This document shows positions 34,540 to 43,415 of a DNA stretch of 64,000 nucleotides, in pieces. The first letter of the stretch is position 1. Each line of letters opens with the position of its first letter. The notes below the pieces were generated by a model that saw only the letters and a list, made by a program, of their open reading frames with translations, did no database searches and was not told the origin of the DNA. Source of the DNA: Actibacterium ureilyticum (GTDB lineage: Bacteria > Pseudomonadota > Alphaproteobacteria > Rhodobacterales > Rhodobacteraceae); NCBI RefSeq assembly GCF_002285435.1, contig NZ_NSBT01000037.1, positions 806,001 through 870,000 on the forward strand, written 5' to 3'. The position numbers and the translations under genes are program-made.

Positions 34540-35210
34540 CACAACCAGACAAAACCGCGATCCGCGACGCCGCGACCATCGTGGTGCAGCGCCAAATCGA
34601 TGGCCGGCGCCATGTGCTGATGGGACAGCGCGGGAAATCGGCGGCCTTCATGCCGGACAAGTTCGTCTTTCCCGGCGGCGCGGTCGATGCGGTCGATGCC
34701 ACCATTCCGCTGGCCAGCCCGGTGCCGCCGCGCTGCGCCGCGCGGCTGGCGCAGAACTGCGTGCTGGACCACCCCGAGATGCTGGTTGCCGCCGCGATCC
34801 GCGAGCTGTGGGAGGAAACCGGTCAGATCCTGGGCCAGCCCGGCGACTGGCCGACGCCCGCCCCGCAAGGGTGGCGCGGCTTTGCCAAGGCCGGTTACCG
34901 GCCATCGGCTGACGGCATCAGCTTTGTCTTTCGCGCGATCACCCCGCCCGGACGGCCCCGCCGGTTCGACGCGCGGTTCTTTCTGGCCGATGCCGATCGC
35001 CTGATGACCGATCCCGACGATTTCACCCGCGCCGAGGATGAATTGAGCCATCTGCAATGGGTCCCGGTCGCCGAGGCGCGGCAATTCAACCTGCCCTTCA
35101 TCACCGAAGTCGTCCTGGCCGAACTGGCGGGATTGCCGGACGGTCCGCTGGACAGCGTGCCGTTTTTCGACAATTCCGGCGACCAGTCGGTGTTTCGCCG
35201 CCTGGCCTAA
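34500..35210 (+). CDS. Nudix hydrolase
   Basis: Predicted pyrophosphohydrolase acting on a nucleoside diphosphate-linked compound (ADP-ribose, CoA or similar). The core Nudix motif is AAAIRELWEETGQIL (REUxEExGU intact), but the G-x5-E part is separated from the earlier FPGGAVDAVDA by an insertion of about 30 residues, as in NUDT7/19-like proteins. ATG 34500 is inside the DUF983 gene. A CTG at 34536, overlapping the DUF983 stop, would give TQPDKTAIRDAATIVV as the N-terminus and is a plausible true start. Substrate unknown. Confidence 0.85.
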   Translation: MGQTHARLRRTRLTQPDKTAIRDAATIVVQRQIDGRRHVLMGQRGKSAAFMPDKFVFPGGAVDAVDATIPLASPVPPRCAARLAQNCVLDHPEMLVAAAIRELWEETGQILGQPGDWPTPAPQGWRGFAKAGYRPSADGISFVFRAITPPGRPRRFDARFFLADADRLMTDPDDFTRAEDELSHLQWVPVAEARQFNLPFITEVVLAELAGLPDGPLDSVPFFDNSGDQSVFRRLA

Positions 35211-36109
35211 AGCACCAGGATCAGCAGCACGATGCTGCCGGTCAGAAAGGCCAGCGCCAGCAATTCTCGCGCCGTGATCCGTTCGCGAAAGACCAGATAC
35301 GACCCCGCCAGGTTGAACAGCAGCTCAATCTGGCCCAGCGCCTTGACATAAGCCGCGGTCTGCAAGGTGAAGGCTGTGAACCAGCACAGGCTGCCCGCCA
35401 GCGACAACAGCCCCATGGGCCCCGCGACCCGCCATGCGGCCAGCACCTTGCCCAGCTGCCCCGGCTCGCGCCAACGCAGCCAGACCAGCATCGCCAGACA
35501 TTGCGCCGCCGTCACCGCCGACAGCGTCAGCGCCGCGCGCAGGAACACATCATCGGCGGGCAGGGACAGCGACGCGCCGCGATAACAGACCGCCGAAATG
35601 GAAAACAGCACCCCCGACAGCAACCCAAGCCCCGCCGCGCGGTTGAAGATCCGCCGGTACCAGCGCCCCTGTCCGCTGGGCGGATCCGACAGCAGGATCA
35701 CACCGACAAACCCGGTCATGATTGCCCCCAGCCCGGCGGCCGAGACGCGCTCGGACAGCAGCACCATGCCGGTCAGGACGGTGAACAGAACCTCGGTCTT
35801 GGCGAATGACACCCCCACGGCGAAATTGCGCGCGGCAAACAGGCTGACAACGCACATCGTCGCCAGGATCTGCGCCAGCCCGCCCGACAGGGCAAAGGCC
35901 CAGAATCGCGCCCCGATGGCGGGCAGCGGCTGACCGGTCAGCCACAGATAGACCGCGACAACCGCCGCGATTACCGGCGCGGAATACAGGAACCGGGCAA
36001 AGGTCGCGCCGCCCGTCGACAGCTGGGTGGCCTTCAGGTGTTTTTGCAGCATGAACCGCAGGTTCTGCGCGAAAGCTGCGGCAATCGTGATCGGTATCCA
36101 GGGCTCCAT
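35207..36109 (-). CDS. EamA/DMT family transporter
   Basis: Ten-helix drug/metabolite-type transporter of 300 residues made of two EamA repeats (about 5-140 and 155-295). Signature segments include FARFLYSAPVIAAV, VGVSFAKTEVLFTVLTGM in the first repeat and AYVKALGQIELLFNLAGSYLVFRE in the second. It converges with the Nudix gene with a 4-base overlap. The substrate cannot be inferred. Confidence 0.85.
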   Translation of the reverse strand: MEPWIPITIAAAFAQNLRFMLQKHLKATQLSTGGATFARFLYSAPVIAAVVAVYLWLTGQPLPAIGARFWAFALSGGLAQILATMCVVSLFAARNFAVGVSFAKTEVLFTVLTGMVLLSERVSAAGLGAIMTGFVGVILLSDPPSGQGRWYRRIFNRAAGLGLLSGVLFSISAVCYRGASLSLPADDVFLRAALTLSAVTAAQCLAMLVWLRWREPGQLGKVLAAWRVAGPMGLLSLAGSLCWFTAFTLQTAAYVKALGQIELLFNLAGSYLVFRERITARELLALAFLTGSIVLLILVL

Positions 36110-36130
36110 CCCGTCTTGGTGACAGGGCGG

Positions 36131-37033
36131 TCAGGGATTGTCGAGGGGCCTGAGCGGATGCGGCACCGGGTCCTTGGGCCGCAACAGGTGGCGGCGAAAG
36201 ACCTGGGCATAAGAGCGATAGCGATAGCCATCGTTGCGGCACAGGTATCGCGCCCGGTTTTCCCAATAAAGCCGGGGCAACCGGTACCAGGGCACGTTGG
36301 GGTGCATGTGGTGCACGACATGCAGGTTGTTGTTCAGAAAGATCAGCGCCAGCGGACTGCGATCCTCGATGATCACCGTGCGGCCCCGGGCGTGCTCATG
36401 CGCCTGATGCTCCAGAAAGGTGCGGATCTTCAGGATCGACAGCGCCAGATAGGCCGCCAGCAGATAGGCCCAGACCGGCATCGCCGCGTGGGCCAGCCAC
36501 AGCGCCATCACCGCCACAGCCGGGATGTGCCACAGCCAGGCCATCATGACGCGCCGTTCCCCGCCCCGGATCAGCCGCCAATCATCCCGCATGAACGCCA
36601 CCTGCGAGATCACCGGCCCCAGCACCAGCCGCCCCAGCAGCGTATTGTTGGCCGCCAGCAGCACCCGCACCCAGCGCGGAAGGGTCTGCCAGACCTTGGG
36701 GCACAGGTAATTGCTTTCGGGATCGTCATAGGGATCGGTCAGGATCGCGTCGCGGTGATGGGCCAGGTGCGTGTCGCGGAACCGCAGATAGGGGATCAGC
36801 AGGGTCAGCGCGGGAAAGACCAGCGCGGTGTTGAGAAACGCGTGGCGCGTGGGGTGGCCATGGATCGCCTCGTGACAAAGCGACGCCTGCATGGCTGCGG
36901 CCAGCGCCGTGACACAGATCGCCAGCGGCAGCCACACCGCCACCAGAACCGTGGTGCCCAACGCCCAGACCGCATAGGTCGCCGCCAACAGCCCCAGCGT
37001 CGGCCATTCGATGGATGCCGGTGCCTTACGCAT
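36131..37033 (-). CDS. Fatty acid desaturase family protein (possible carotenoid hydroxylase/ketolase type)
   Basis: Membrane di-iron oxygenase of 300 residues. Histidine boxes typical of the family are visible: HEAIHGHPTRH, HLAHHRD and the C-terminal HVVHHMHPNVPW, with several membrane helices between them. The first box is H-x3-H and the last H-x2-HH. ATG 37033 overlaps the end of the DUF2061 gene by 8 bases. Substrate could be a lipid acyl chain or a carotenoid. The upstream reading from 37150 is rejected since it covers the neighbour in another frame. Confidence 0.85.
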   Translation of the reverse strand: MRKAPASIEWPTLGLLAATYAVWALGTTVLVAVWLPLAICVTALAAAMQASLCHEAIHGHPTRHAFLNTALVFPALTLLIPYLRFRDTHLAHHRDAILTDPYDDPESNYLCPKVWQTLPRWVRVLLAANNTLLGRLVLGPVISQVAFMRDDWRLIRGGERRVMMAWLWHIPAVAVMALWLAHAAMPVWAYLLAAYLALSILKIRTFLEHQAHEHARGRTVIIEDRSPLALIFLNNNLHVVHHMHPNVPWYRLPRLYWENRARYLCRNDGYRYRSYAQVFRRHLLRPKDPVPHPLRPLDNP

Positions 37034-37229
37034 CGCGGCCCCAGGCGATGCGCGACCACACCCGTTCGTAAAGGATATACAGCGTGAACCCCAGGCCGGT
37101 GTTGACCAGCGCCATCCCCCCGCCCAGCGCCAGCGATCCCGTCGCGGCAAAGCCCACAGCCAGCATCGCCAGCAGGCCGATCAGGTTCCACAGAACCGCC
37201 TTCACCATTGTCCGTTTTCTGGTTTCCAT
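37026..37229 (-). CDS. DUF2061 family small membrane protein
   Basis: A 67-residue protein (METRKRTMVKAVLWNLIG) with two membrane helices (about 10-28 and 35-55) and the family ending LYERVWSRIAWG. Function unknown. ATG 37229 is preferred over TTG 37256. Its overlap with the desaturase gene suggests a role in the same membrane process. The divergent XRE regulator begins about 105 bases away. Confidence 0.75.
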   Translation of the reverse strand: METRKRTMVKAVLWNLIGLLAMLAVGFAATGSLALGGGMALVNTGLGFTLYILYERVWSRIAWGRDA

Positions 37230-37333
37230 GTCCAATTCCAAGCCGTTGCCGGGCAAGGCTTAGTCGGCGCGGCAGGGCGTGAAAATTCGGAATTTGATTA
37301 ACTTTTTTCACCAGATGCGATATTTGATCACTT

Positions 37334-38197
37334 ATGATGAAAATCATCGACAAACGCAGACGCGCGCAGATCTTTCGCGACCGGCTCTCCGCCGCGATGG
37401 ATCAGGCGGGGATGAACCGCAGCATTCTGGCGCGCGAGATCGGGGTGGATCGGTCGACGATCTCGCAATTGCTGACCCCCGATGGGGCACGGCTGCCCAA
37501 TGCGCAGGTGGTGGGCGATTGTGCCTCGGTCCTGAACGTGTCGGCCGATTGGTTGCTGGGGCTGTCCAACCGCCCCGAAAATGCCGCCGACATCCTGGCC
37601 CACAGCCTGACGATGACCAAGGCGCCACGCGCGCTGGTGGATGAACAGGTCTTTGCCTGGCATCAAGAGGCCGCGGGCTACAAGATCCGGCATGTTCCGG
37701 CATCCCTGCCCGATATGCTGAAAACGCCCGAATTGCTGCGCTGGGAATATACGCCGCATCTGGGACGCACCACGGATCAGGCGATCGGCGCCTCGCAGGA
37801 CCGGCTGGACTGGATCCGCAATTCCGGCTCGGATTACGAGATCGCCCTGCCCCGCCACGAGATGGAGAGCTTCGCCCGGGCCGAGGGGTATTATCGCGGC
37901 CTGCCCATGGATATACGCCTGGCCCAGATCGACCGGTTCATCGCGCTGCACGACCAGCTTTACCCGCGTTTGCGGCTATCGCTGTTCGACGCGCGGCGGG
38001 TGTTTTCGGCCCCGGTCACTGTGTTCGGGCCGCTTCTGGCGGTGCTTTATATGGGGCGAAATTATCTGGCGTTTCGGGACCAGACGCGGATCGAGTCGTT
38101 CATCAAGCATTTCGACGCGCTGATCCGCGAAACCGATGTGGCCGACCGCGAGGTGCCGGATTTCCTGCGCGCCCTGCGGGCCGAGCTTACGGGCTGA
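37334..38197 (+). CDS. XRE-family helix-turn-helix transcriptional regulator
   Basis: A 287-residue regulator: N-terminal HTH (about 15-75, RSILAREIGVDRSTISQLL, then LNVSADWLLGLSNRPE) plus a long C-terminal domain of unknown type (about 110-285, with FARAEGYYRGLPMDIRLAQI and SLFDARRVFSAPVTVFGPL). It may bind a ligand there. The start codon lies within the near-palindrome ATGATGAAAATCATC, a possible autoregulatory site. It is divergent from the DUF2061-desaturase pair, the likely target. It overlaps the next minus-strand gene end by 11 bases. Confidence 0.85.
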   Translation: MMKIIDKRRRAQIFRDRLSAAMDQAGMNRSILAREIGVDRSTISQLLTPDGARLPNAQVVGDCASVLNVSADWLLGLSNRPENAADILAHSLTMTKAPRALVDEQVFAWHQEAAGYKIRHVPASLPDMLKTPELLRWEYTPHLGRTTDQAIGASQDRLDWIRNSGSDYEIALPRHEMESFARAEGYYRGLPMDIRLAQIDRFIALHDQLYPRLRLSLFDARRVFSAPVTVFGPLLAVLYMGRNYLAFRDQTRIESFIKHFDALIRETDVADREVPDFLRALRAELTG

Positions 38198-38678
38198 CCG
38201 AGACCAACCGGGCCATGTCGTAGCCTTGCCAGTCGAAGATCTCACGCGCGGCGGTGCGCAGGCCCGATCCGGCGGCACCCTCGCGCATCATGATGAACCC
38301 CAGACTGCCCGCCGGGTTGCCGATGACTGCGATCCGGTAATCGGCATCGGCCCAAAGCAGCCACAGCTCGGGGTCCGCGCCCGCCGCCGCAAAGCGGCCC
38401 GCCGCCACGCGGGTCAGCTGGCGCGTGGCCCCCGGTGCCGGGGTCATGGCGATGCCCGCATCCGTCACCGCGATGCGCAGCGCCTGTCCCGGTACCCCAA
38501 GCGGCGCGCCGGCATAACCATCGACCACGGTCCAGGTCCCGGCCAGACGGTCCAGGTCCACCGCCGCTTGCGAGCTGATCGGCGCATCCGCCCGGCGATA
38601 GCCATCCCGCGGCGCGGGCGCACAGGCCCACAGCGCCACGGCCATTGCCGCGATCAGGATATGCCGGGCCGCCACCAT
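38187..38678 (-). CDS. Lipocalin-like lipoprotein
   Basis: A 163-residue predicted lipoprotein. The N-terminal signal ends in lipobox LWAC (Cys18 or so), then PAPRDGYRRADAPIS, and a beta-rich domain starting with LAGTWTVVDGYAGAPLG, typical of lipocalin-fold proteins. The start is ATG 38678, overlapping the aldo/keto reductase stop as TGATG, so the two are coupled. It ends by overlapping the convergent XRE gene. A role in envelope lipid or hydrophobic-ligand binding is inferred. Confidence 0.75.
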   Translation of the reverse strand: MVAARHILIAAMAVALWACAPAPRDGYRRADAPISSQAAVDLDRLAGTWTVVDGYAGAPLGVPGQALRIAVTDAGIAMTPAPGATRQLTRVAAGRFAAAGADPELWLLWADADYRIAVIGNPAGSLGFIMMREGAAGSGLRTAAREIFDWQGYDMARLVSVSP

Positions 38679-39721
38679 CAATAGGGCATCGGGTGCGCCT
38701 TGTGCGCCACCGCGATATCGCTCAGCACCGCGTCGCTCAGGGTCAGATCGACACCGCGCAGGATATGTTCCAGCTGCGCCACGGTCGTGGCCCCGAAGAT
38801 CGGAACCGTCGGGAACGGGCGCGACAGCGTAAAGGCCAGCGCCATATGCACCGGGTCCAGCCCATGCGCATTGGCCACGCCCAGATAGGCTGACACCGCC
38901 TCCCACACGCGCGGGGTGATGCGCCCGCCCAGATCGGTGCTGTTTTCGCGGCGCGAGCCGTCGGGGGTCACATCCCCGGCATATTTGCCGGTCAAGAGCC
39001 CCGCCCCCAGCGGGCTGAACGCCAGCAGCGTCACATCCTCGTTCACCGCAAGCTCGGCCAGATCGGTGTCGTAAAGCCGGTTCAGCAGCGAATATTCGTT
39101 CTGGATCGTCTGCACCCGCGGACCGGCGCCGGCCTCGGACAGGCGCAGCCATTGCGCGGTGCCCCAGGCGCTTTCGTTCGACAGGCCGATATGGCGGATC
39201 TTGCCCGCCTGCACCAGCGCCCCCAGGGTTTCCAGAACCTCGGTCATATGGGCGATCGTGTCGGCGCGGTCCTGCCCCGAGGGGTCATAGGACCAGTTCT
39301 GGCGGAAATGATACGAGCCGCGATTGGGCCAGTGCAGTTGATACAGGTCGATGACATCGGTCTGCAGCCGCCGCAAAGAGCCATCGACCGCATCGCGGAT
39401 CGTGTCGGCCGAAATCCCCGCGCCATCCCGCACGAAGCCGCCATTGGGGCCGGTGATCTTGGTGGCGATCACCACATCGTCGCGCCGCCCGGTGCGGGCC
39501 AGCCAGCTGCCGATCACCTCTTCGGTGCGGCCCACGGTTTCGGCGCGGATCGGGTTGACCGGATACATCTCGGCGGTGTCGATGAAATTGATCCCCGCCG
39601 CGAGCGCCATGTCGATCTGGCGGTGGCCGTCTTCCGGCGCGGTCTGGTTGCCCCAGGTCATCGACCCCAGGCAAAGTTCGGACACCCGCAGATCGCTGCG
39701 GCCAAGCGTTGTCATTTTCAT
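38678..39721 (-). CDS. Aldo/keto reductase (Tas-like)
   Basis: NADPH-dependent oxidoreductase of 347 residues with a TIM-barrel fold. Catalytic Asp and Tyr are in INFIDTAEMYPVN, Lys in VIATKITG and His in LYQLHWPNRGSYHF, matching the Tas subgroup. The C-terminal nucleotide-binding segment is FGATTVAQLEHIL. The stop overlaps the lipocalin-like gene. Physiological substrate unknown; general aldehyde or ketone reduction is likely. Confidence 0.92.
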   Translation of the reverse strand: MKMTTLGRSDLRVSELCLGSMTWGNQTAPEDGHRQIDMALAAGINFIDTAEMYPVNPIRAETVGRTEEVIGSWLARTGRRDDVVIATKITGPNGGFVRDGAGISADTIRDAVDGSLRRLQTDVIDLYQLHWPNRGSYHFRQNWSYDPSGQDRADTIAHMTEVLETLGALVQAGKIRHIGLSNESAWGTAQWLRLSEAGAGPRVQTIQNEYSLLNRLYDTDLAELAVNEDVTLLAFSPLGAGLLTGKYAGDVTPDGSRRENSTDLGGRITPRVWEAVSAYLGVANAHGLDPVHMALAFTLSRPFPTVPIFGATTVAQLEHILRGVDLTLSDAVLSDIAVAHKAHPMPY

Positions 39722-39783
39722 GTGGTCTGCCCCCGGTCGTTTCCAAGGGCAGACTTATGGGTCACGCGGCGAAAGACAACCCC

Positions 39784-40218
39784 TCAGGGCCGCACATAGG
39801 CATAGCCGTCCTCCTGCAGCTCGATCAGCCGCACCACGCCCGACGGCACCATATGCGCCTCGTCCAGCAGGGCCAGCTCGGCCCCGGCCTTCTGGCTCAT
39901 GGCGCGATGGGTATTGCCGCAGGCGACGAAGCTCAGGTTGTCCATCTCAAGCGACATGGTCGAAATCCGGTCCGCCACCGGGCTTTGGCCATCCAGCAAC
40001 ATGTGCAGACCGGGGCCATAGGTCACGACTTCGACCACCACCTCATCGCCTTTGGACTGGTAGAAACTGGTCAGGTTCTGGACGTTGTTCAACGCCATGT
40101 TCATGATCTGCGGGTCGTTCTGGTTCACGTGAACGGCGACGTAATGTGTTTCGCCCTCGGCCCAGACCGGCACGGCGAAACCGGCGGCCAGAACGGCCGC
40201 TGCTGCGAGTGTCTTCAT
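39784..40218 (-). CDS. Periplasmic DsrE family protein
   Basis: A 144-residue exported protein with signal peptide (about 1-20, ending VWAEG). The DsrE-like fold is seen from HYVAVHVNQNDPQIMNMALNN, VEVVTYGPGLHMLL and the single-cysteine segment FVACGNTH followed by the Val-Pro-Ser-Gly-Val-Val-Arg-Leu-Ile end, as in other secreted DsrE proteins. GGAGGAG lies just before ATG 40218. DsrE proteins handle sulfur or sulfane in many bacteria. The promoter region shared with the divergent MFS gene has an inverted repeat. Confidence 0.8.
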   Translation of the reverse strand: MKTLAAAAVLAAGFAVPVWAEGETHYVAVHVNQNDPQIMNMALNNVQNLTSFYQSKGDEVVVEVVTYGPGLHMLLDGQSPVADRISTMSLEMDNLSFVACGNTHRAMSQKAGAELALLDEAHMVPSGVVRLIELQEDGYAYVRP

Positions 40219-40286
40219 TGTCTCCTCCCTGTTCGTGGGCGGAGCGTAGCAAAGATTTGCCGATCTGACTTTCACATTTTCGTATA

Positions 40287-40304
40287 TGCGAATGGATTTT
40301 CGCA
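40287..40304. promoter_or_regulatory. Inverted repeat in the dsrE / MFS intergenic region
   Basis: TGCGAA-6 nt-TTCGCA, a perfect 6-bp inverted repeat. An overlapping TTCG-TATATG-CGAA symmetry precedes it (40279-40292). It could be the operator of an unlinked redox or sulfur regulator. No regulator gene is adjacent. Confidence 0.4.
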
Positions 40305-40372
40305 GGTCACAAACGACACCCGATGTCGGGTTCGGTGTGGCGGTATCGTGATCCAGCGGCTAGCAACATGCC

Positions 40373-41596
40373 ATGCGCCTGATGATCTCTTTCGCCGCCC
40401 TGTTTCTGTCCGTCGCGCTGCTGCAGCTCAGCAATGGCGGGCTGGGGCCGCTGGATGCGCTGTCGGGGGTGGCGCTGGGGTTCACGCGCGGCCAGATCGG
40501 CCTGTTGGGATCGGCCCATTTCGTGGGGTTTTTCATCGGTTGCTGGTGGGCGCCGCGCCTGATGGGATCGGTCGGCCATTCCCGCGCTTTCGCGGCCTTT
40601 ACCGCGTCGGGCGCCATCGGGCTGATCGCGCATGTGCTGGTCCATGACCCCTATGCCTGGGCGCTGATGCGGGTGGCGGCGGGCATCTGCGTGGCGGGGT
40701 GTTACACGGTGATCGAGGCCTGGCTGCAGGACAAGGTCACGAACGACATTCGCGGCCGCACCATGAGCATCTATCGGCTGGTCGATATGGGCGCGTCGCT
40801 GATGGCGCAGCTGATCATCGGCGTGCTGGAGCCTGCGGATTACGTGTCCTACAACCTGCTGGCGCTGACCTGTTGTGCCGCACTTCTGCCGCTGACGCTG
40901 ACCCGCACCCGCCAGCCCGAAACGCCGGATGCGCCGCGCCTGCGGCCCGCGCTGGCCATCGAATGCTCGCCCCTAGCGGCGGCGGGGGTGGTGGTGGCGG
41001 GGCTCAGTTCCGCCGCGTTCCGGATGATCGGCCCGCTTTACGGGCAAGAGGTCGGGCTGCGCCCCGATCAGATCGGCTATTTCCTGGCGGCTTTCGTGCT
41101 GGGCGGTGCGCTGGCGCAATACCCGGTGGGCTGGCTGGCGGACAAGTTCGACCGCCGGCTGGTGCTGATCTGGCTGTCGGTCGCGGCCATCCTGTCCTGC
41201 GGCACCACGGTGATGCTGGCCGATACCGGCACGACCGGGGTCCTGCTGACCGCCGGTTTCTTCGGGCTGACGACCTTTCCGATCTATTCGGTGTCCGCCG
41301 CCCACGCCCATGATTTCGCCGAAAGCCACGAGCGGATTGAGCTTTCGGCCGCGCTGATGTTCCTGTTCGCGCTTGGCGCCATCGCCTCGCCGCTCCTGGC
41401 CTCGCGGCTGATCGACTGGACCGGGCCATCGGCGCTTTTCGTCATGATCGCGGTCGGGCATGTGGTGCTGGTGGTGTTCGGGCTGGTGCGGATGCGGGCG
41501 CGCCCGACACAGGAACACCGCACGCCCTATGTCTATGCGCCGCGCACATCGTTCCTGATCGGACGGCTGCTGAAGAACAGCCGCGATGGCGGCTGA
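40373..41596 (+). CDS. MFS transporter (YcaD-like)
   Basis: Major facilitator of 407 residues with twelve predicted helices. Features include GFFIGCWWAPRLMGSVGHSRAF in the first half with the loop 2-3 type motif, GCYTVIEAWLQDKVTNDIRGRTMS and YPVGWLADKFDRRLVL in the second half. This pattern is of the YcaD/Bcr-like subgroup annotated as uncharacterised MFS transporters. Divergent from the DsrE gene. Substrate unknown. Confidence 0.88.
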   Translation: MRLMISFAALFLSVALLQLSNGGLGPLDALSGVALGFTRGQIGLLGSAHFVGFFIGCWWAPRLMGSVGHSRAFAAFTASGAIGLIAHVLVHDPYAWALMRVAAGICVAGCYTVIEAWLQDKVTNDIRGRTMSIYRLVDMGASLMAQLIIGVLEPADYVSYNLLALTCCAALLPLTLTRTRQPETPDAPRLRPALAIECSPLAAAGVVVAGLSSAAFRMIGPLYGQEVGLRPDQIGYFLAAFVLGGALAQYPVGWLADKFDRRLVLIWLSVAAILSCGTTVMLADTGTTGVLLTAGFFGLTTFPIYSVSAAHAHDFAESHERIELSAALMFLFALGAIASPLLASRLIDWTGPSALFVMIAVGHVVLVVFGLVRMRARPTQEHRTPYVYAPRTSFLIGRLLKNSRDGG

Positions 41597-41665
41597 CCGG
41601 GGCACCTAGCCAAGCCCCGCGCCCTGCGGTAAAGGGGGCGCACGACACGCATCCAAGGCTTTGAC

Positions 41666-43384
41666 ATGGCACGCATCCTGATCACCTCGGCACTTCCCTA
41701 TATCAACGGGATCAAGCATCTGGGCAACCTGGTGGGCAGTCAGCTTCCGGCTGACCTTTATGCCCGCTACATGCGTCAGCGCGGGCACGAGGTCATGTTC
41801 ATCTGTGCCACCGACGAACACGGCACCCCCGCCGAGCTGGCCGCCGCCAAGACGGGCGAGGGCGTCGCCGAATACTGCGCCCGGATGCATGACGTGCAGG
41901 CCGATCTGGCGAACGGCTTCCGGCTGTCCTTTGACCATTACGGGCGATCCTCGTCGGCGCGCAACCACGCGATCACCCAGCATCTGGCCGAGAAACTGGC
42001 CGAGAACGGGTTGATCCATGAAGTGTCGGAAAAACAGGTCTATTCCAACGCCGATGGCCGCTTCCTGCCGGATCGGTATATCGAGGGCACCTGCCCCAAT
42101 TGCGGTTACGACCGCGCCCGTGGCGACCAATGCGAAAACTGCACCAAGCAGCTCGATCCGACCGACCTGATCGACCCGCGCAGTGCGATTTCCGGCTCCA
42201 CCGACCTAGAGGTGCGCGAGACCAAGCACCTGTATCTGCGCCAGTCGGTTCTGAAGGACAAGATCGACGCCTGGATCGACAGCCAGGATGGCTGGCCGGT
42301 TCTGACCACCTCGATTGCCAAGAAATGGCTGCATGACGGCGATGGCTTGCAGGACCGTGGCATCACCCGCGATCTGAACTGGGGCATCCCGGTGACCAAG
42401 GGCGGCGCAACCTGGCCGGGGATGGAAGGCAAGGTCTTCTATGTCTGGTTCGACGCGCCCATCGAATACATCGCCGCCACCGCCGAATGGGCCGATGCGC
42501 ATGGCAAGTCGGATGCCGACTGGGAACGCTGGTGGCGCACCGACAAGGGCGCCGACGATGTGCGTTACGTGCAATTCATGGGCAAGGACAACGTGCCCTT
42601 CCACACCCTGTCCTTCCCCGCCACGCTGATGGGGTCGGGCGAGCCGTGGAAGCTGGTCGATTACATCAAGTCGTTCAACTATCTGAACTACGATGGCGGC
42701 CAGTTTTCCACCAGCCAGGGCCGCGGCGTCTTCATGGATCAGGCGCTGGAGATCCTGCCCGCCGATTACTGGCGCTGGTGGCTGCTGAGCCACGCGCCGG
42801 AAAATTCCGACAGCGAATTCACCTGGGAGAACTTCCAGGCATCGGTGAACAAGGACCTGGCCGATGTGCTGGGCAATTTCGTCAGCCGGGTCACGAAGTT
42901 CTGCCGCTCGAAATTCGGCGAGGCGGTGCCAGAGGGTGGCGAGAACGGCCCGCAGGAAACCGCCCTGATCGACGAGCTTTCGACACGCATCCGTGCCTAT
43001 GAGGGGCATATGGAGGCGATGGAGGTCCGCAAGGCCGCGTCCGAGCTGCGCGCGATCTGGGTCGCAGGGAACGAATACCTGCAATCCGCCGCTCCCTGGT
43101 CAACCTTCAAGGAAGACCCCGACCGCGCCGCCGCGCAGGTCCGGCTGGCGCTGAACCTGATCCGGATCTATGCGGTACTCTCGCGCCCGTTCATCCCCGA
43201 TGCCGCCGACACGCTGATGGCCGCGATGCAAACGGGCGACGATAGCTGGCCCGACGATGTGGCCACAGCGCTGACCGCCCTGCCCGCCGGACATGCGTTC
43301 ACCGTGCCCGACGTGACCTTCCGCAAGATCGCGGACGAAGAGCGCGAGGCGTGGGAGGCGCAATTCGCCGGCACGCGCAGCTGA
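41666..43384 (+). CDS. metG: Methionyl-tRNA synthetase
   Basis: Charges tRNA-Met with methionine; 572 residues. The class I HIGH-type motif is NGIKHLGN (about 14-21), the zinc-binding segment has [17 protein letters not shown], and the KMSKS-equivalent loop is [10 protein letters not shown]. The helical anticodon-binding domain follows. There is no C-terminal Trbp111-like dimerisation domain. Essential single-gene transcription unit on the plus strand. Confidence 0.97.
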   Translation: MARILITSALPYINGIKHLGNLVGSQLPADLYARYMRQRGHEVMFICATDEHGTPAELAAAKTGEGVAEYCARMHDVQADLANGFRLSFDHYGRSSSARNHAITQHLAEKLAENGLIHEVSEKQVYSNADGRFLPDRYIEGTCPNCGYDRARGDQCENCTKQLDPTDLIDPRSAISGSTDLEVRETKHLYLRQSVLKDKIDAWIDSQDGWPVLTTSIAKKWLHDGDGLQDRGITRDLNWGIPVTKGGATWPGMEGKVFYVWFDAPIEYIAATAEWADAHGKSDADWERWWRTDKGADDVRYVQFMGKDNVPFHTLSFPATLMGSGEPWKLVDYIKSFNYLNYDGGQFSTSQGRGVFMDQALEILPADYWRWWLLSHAPENSDSEFTWENFQASVNKDLADVLGNFVSRVTKFCRSKFGEAVPEGGENGPQETALIDELSTRIRAYEGHMEAMEVRKAASELRAIWVAGNEYLQSAAPWSTFKEDPDRAAAQVRLALNLIRIYAVLSRPFIPDAADTLMAAMQTGDDSWPDDVATALTALPAGHAFTVPDVTFRKIADEEREAWEAQFAGTRS

Positions 43385-43415
43385 TCCGGCCCAACGCCCC
43401 GGCCCTCGGGCACGC

